Positions 5,939 through 7,332 of a stretch of 7,332 nt of DNA are shown here, in pieces (the stretch's first letter is position 1; each line of letters starts with the position of its first letter). A program made the translations under genes and the position numbers. Source of the stretch: an uncultured Kangiella sp. (GTDB taxonomy: Bacteria; Pseudomonadota; Gammaproteobacteria; Enterobacterales; DSM-103792); NCBI GenBank assembly GCA_946481205.1, contig CAMLNB010000176.1:1-7332 (forward strand), given 5' to 3'. Below the pieces are notes generated by a model that was not told the DNA's origin, searched no databases, and was given only the letters and a program-made list of their open reading frames with translations.

Positions 5939-6568
5939 ATGCGTTCTGCACTATCTCCGATAACCGACGCTACGTGGTTGGCACCCGCACAACAGCATTT
6001 TCACCAGCTGTTGCTCGCGCTGGCACCGTTACCCGATAGCGAATGGCAATGGCTGCAAGCACAGTTGAGCCCAGCCGTCTTGGCGCGAGGTGATTACCTG
6101 TGTGAAGCGGGCAAGCAGCCAGCGGCGCTGCATTTTCTGGTCAGTGGCGTCGTGCGTTTTTATTATCTGACTGAGGACGGCAAGGAGTTCAACAAGGCCT
6201 TTGCCCGTGCCGGTGAATTGGTCGGCCCGCTGGTGGCGCTCGCCACCGGTGAACCCTGTACCTATTTTGTCCAGACGCTGACCGAGTGCCGGAGTCTGCG
6301 CATCCCCTGCCAGCTATTACCAGCAATCTATGATCGGCATTGGTGTTGGGACCGGATCGGCCGGCGCATTGCCGAGCAAACCACCCTTCGCAAAGAGCAG
6401 CGTGAAAAGGAATTTCTGTTGACATCGGCCAAGGCCCGGTACGACGCCTTCAACGCCCGCTATCCCGGCCTGCAACAACAGATCCCGCAAAAGCAGATCG
6501 CCTCGTATATCGGCATTACCGAAGTAGCGCTGTCACGGCTGATTCACAGCGAACTTAACAAAGGTTAA
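5939..6568 (+). CDS. Crp/Fnr-family transcriptional regulator
   Basis: Predicted cytoplasmic DNA-binding regulator of 209 residues. Residues about 30-125 form the cyclic-nucleotide-binding-type beta-barrel (GDYLCEAGKQPAALHFLVSG at 51-70, then VVRFYYLTEDGKEF). A long dimerisation helix follows (about 134-168). A C-terminal helix-turn-helix is seen at 182-203 (IPQKQIASYIGITEVALSRLI). The cAMP-contacting arginine-serine cassette of true Crp is not visible, and the N-terminal cysteine cluster of Fnr is absent (only Cys55 early), so the ligand is unknown. The ATG at 5939 was chosen because AAGGA (5927-5931) lies 7 nt upstream; an upstream in-frame TTG at 5909 is inside the terminator tail and has no such site. 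It is 61 bases upstream of the secreted dioxygenase-like gene, which is its most likely target or partner (inference). Confidence 0.9.
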   Translation: MRSALSPITDATWLAPAQQHFHQLLLALAPLPDSEWQWLQAQLSPAVLARGDYLCEAGKQPAALHFLVSGVVRFYYLTEDGKEFNKAFARAGELVGPLVALATGEPCTYFVQTLTECRSLRIPCQLLPAIYDRHWCWDRIGRRIAEQTTLRKEQREKEFLLTSAKARYDAFNARYPGLQQQIPQKQIASYIGITEVALSRLIHSELNKG

Positions 6569-6629
6569 TGCCGCCACCCCGCGCTGTTATCGATACTGAT
6601 GTCGTCCTGCAATTGAACAAGGAGATGTC

Positions 6630-7241
6630 ATGTTTCAGACCAAACAACGTATCAGTGGCAAAGGTTCGGCGATTCTCTGGGCTTTGCTGCTGCTCATACT
6701 ACCCACAACAGCACTGAAGGCCAGCAACTGCGAATGGTGTGGCGCGCAAGATGCACCGGCCAATGTGCCACTGACCACGATGACCATTGCCGACGCTAGC
6801 GAACCGGGTGAGCGTCTGCGCATCACCGGCACGGTGTACCAGCGCGATGGCAAAACGCCCGCAGCAAACATTCTGGTGTTTGCCTATCACACCAATGCGG
6901 CGGGTGAATATCCGCTGCGCGGTAACGAAAAGGGTAGCGCCAAGCGACAAGGTTATCTGCGCGGCTGGCTTCGCACCGATGCCAGCGGCCGCTATGAACT
7001 ACTGACGATACGGCCCGGTGTCTATCCCAATGGCCGCGAGCCGGCTCATATCCATTTGACGATCAGCCAGCCTGGCCATGACGAGTACTGGATCGATGAA
7101 ATTCTTTTTGATGGTGATGCGCTGCTGACCGAGCGGATTCTTGCCCGGCAGAAACAGCGCGGCGGCAATGGCATTGTCCGGCTCGAACGCGATGGCAACG
7201 GCACTTGGCAAGGCGTGCGGGATATCGTCTTGATGCACTGA
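6630..7241 (+). CDS. Secreted intradiol ring-cleavage dioxygenase-like protein
   Basis: A 203-residue protein with an N-terminal signal peptide: basic start, hydrophobic core at about 13-28, likely signal peptidase I cut after ALKA (residue 31). The mature part begins with a C-x-x-C pair (Cys34, Cys37) and continues into the beta-sandwich of the intradiol dioxygenase family (protocatechuate 3,4-dioxygenase and catechol 1,2-dioxygenase). All four expected Fe(III) ligands can be placed: Tyr94 in NAAGEYP, Tyr132 in PGVYP, and His140 and His142 in PAHIHLTI. An iron-dependent oxidation of a catechol-like compound in the periplasm is therefore plausible. Substrate is unknown; this exported single-domain branch is poorly characterised, and no aromatic-degradation genes lie nearby. 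The start is fixed by AAGGAG (6619-6624), 5 nt before ATG. Probably co-transcribed with the regulator upstream and ended by the terminator at 7258-7293. Confidence 0.87.
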   Translation: MFQTKQRISGKGSAILWALLLLILPTTALKASNCEWCGAQDAPANVPLTTMTIADASEPGERLRITGTVYQRDGKTPAANILVFAYHTNAAGEYPLRGNEKGSAKRQGYLRGWLRTDASGRYELLTIRPGVYPNGREPAHIHLTISQPGHDEYWIDEILFDGDALLTERILARQKQRGGNGIVRLERDGNGTWQGVRDIVLMH

Positions 7242-7257
7242 ATTTTCTCGCAGCCAA

Positions 7258-7293
7258 GAAAACAAAAGAGGCCATTTGGCCTCTTTTGTTTTT
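7258..7293. terminator. Bidirectional intrinsic terminator
   Basis: A long stem pairs 7259-7273 with 7278-7292 (core GAGGCC/GGCCTC, flanked by AAAACAAAA and TTTTGTTTT). T-runs are available on both strands. It ends the plus-strand dioxygenase gene and, read leftwards, would end the convergent gene whose last codons are at 7332-7313. Confidence 0.93.
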
Positions 7294-7312
7294 CCCTTCG
7301 CATCAGACGCGG

Positions 7313-7332
7313 TTAAAACGTCACGGCAATCA
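7313..7332 (-). CDS. C-terminal end of a convergent minus-strand gene
   Basis: Reading leftwards from the window edge, one frame gives I-A-V-T-F followed by TAA (complement of 7313-7315), 20 bases ahead of the bidirectional terminator. A final phenylalanine after alternating hydrophobic and polar residues is typical of the last strand of outer-membrane beta-barrel proteins such as TonB-dependent receptors. Five residues allow only a suggestion. Confidence 0.4.

Noticed and set aside
2721..7332. CGTCACGGCA occurring at 2721-2730 and again at 7319-7328, as a possible direct repeat or attachment site
   Set aside because: Ten matching bases at this distance in GC-rich DNA are expected by chance, and no mobile-element gene lies between the copies.

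Overview
The window looks like chromosomal DNA of a GC-rich proteobacterium, most likely a gammaproteobacterium. The evidence is MetK, GlsA and AhcY of proteobacterial type (AhcY in the long 471-residue form), a SAH riboswitch ahead of ahcY, sigma70-like promoters and strong GC-stem/U-tract terminators. I cannot name the genus from sequence alone.

Layout. Positions 1-38 hold the first 12 codons of a minus-strand gene that leaves the window. metK (419-1612, S-adenosylmethionine synthetase) follows, with a promoter, a GC-rich palindrome in its leader and a terminator behind it. glsA (1719-2630, glutaminase) comes next. The interval 2631-4215 is accessory in character: a REP-like palindrome, two minus-strand genes of unknown function (2743-3111, GTG start; 3399-3959, AT-richer, two membrane segments) and two gene-free stretches. 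At 4216-4442 lies a compact regulatory leader: promoter, 5'-terminal hairpin, SAH riboswitch, and a helix that can hide the ribosome binding site of ahcY. ahcY (4443-5858, S-adenosylhomocysteine hydrolase) ends in a textbook terminator. A Crp/Fnr-family regulator (5939-6568) and a secreted intradiol-dioxygenase-like protein (6630-7241) form a likely two-gene unit. It is closed by a bidirectional terminator, beyond which the last codons of a convergent minus-strand gene are visible (7313-7332).

How the genes work together. MetK makes SAM; methyltransferases turn it into the inhibitory product SAH; AhcY cleaves SAH to adenosine and homocysteine. The riboswitch reads SAH and should raise AhcY synthesis when SAH builds up. 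The best-supported regulatory proposal is a translational ON switch. Bases 4401-4403 close helix P1 of the SAH-bound aptamer, but they also begin an 8-bp helix that covers the GGG of the ahcY Shine-Dalgarno sequence. No riboswitch is seen ahead of metK.

No wholly new system is evident. The most interesting items are the riboswitch and its expression platform, the hairpin at the predicted mRNA 5' end, the metK leader palindrome, the two unknown minus-strand genes between metK and ahcY, and the regulator/secreted-dioxygenase pair.
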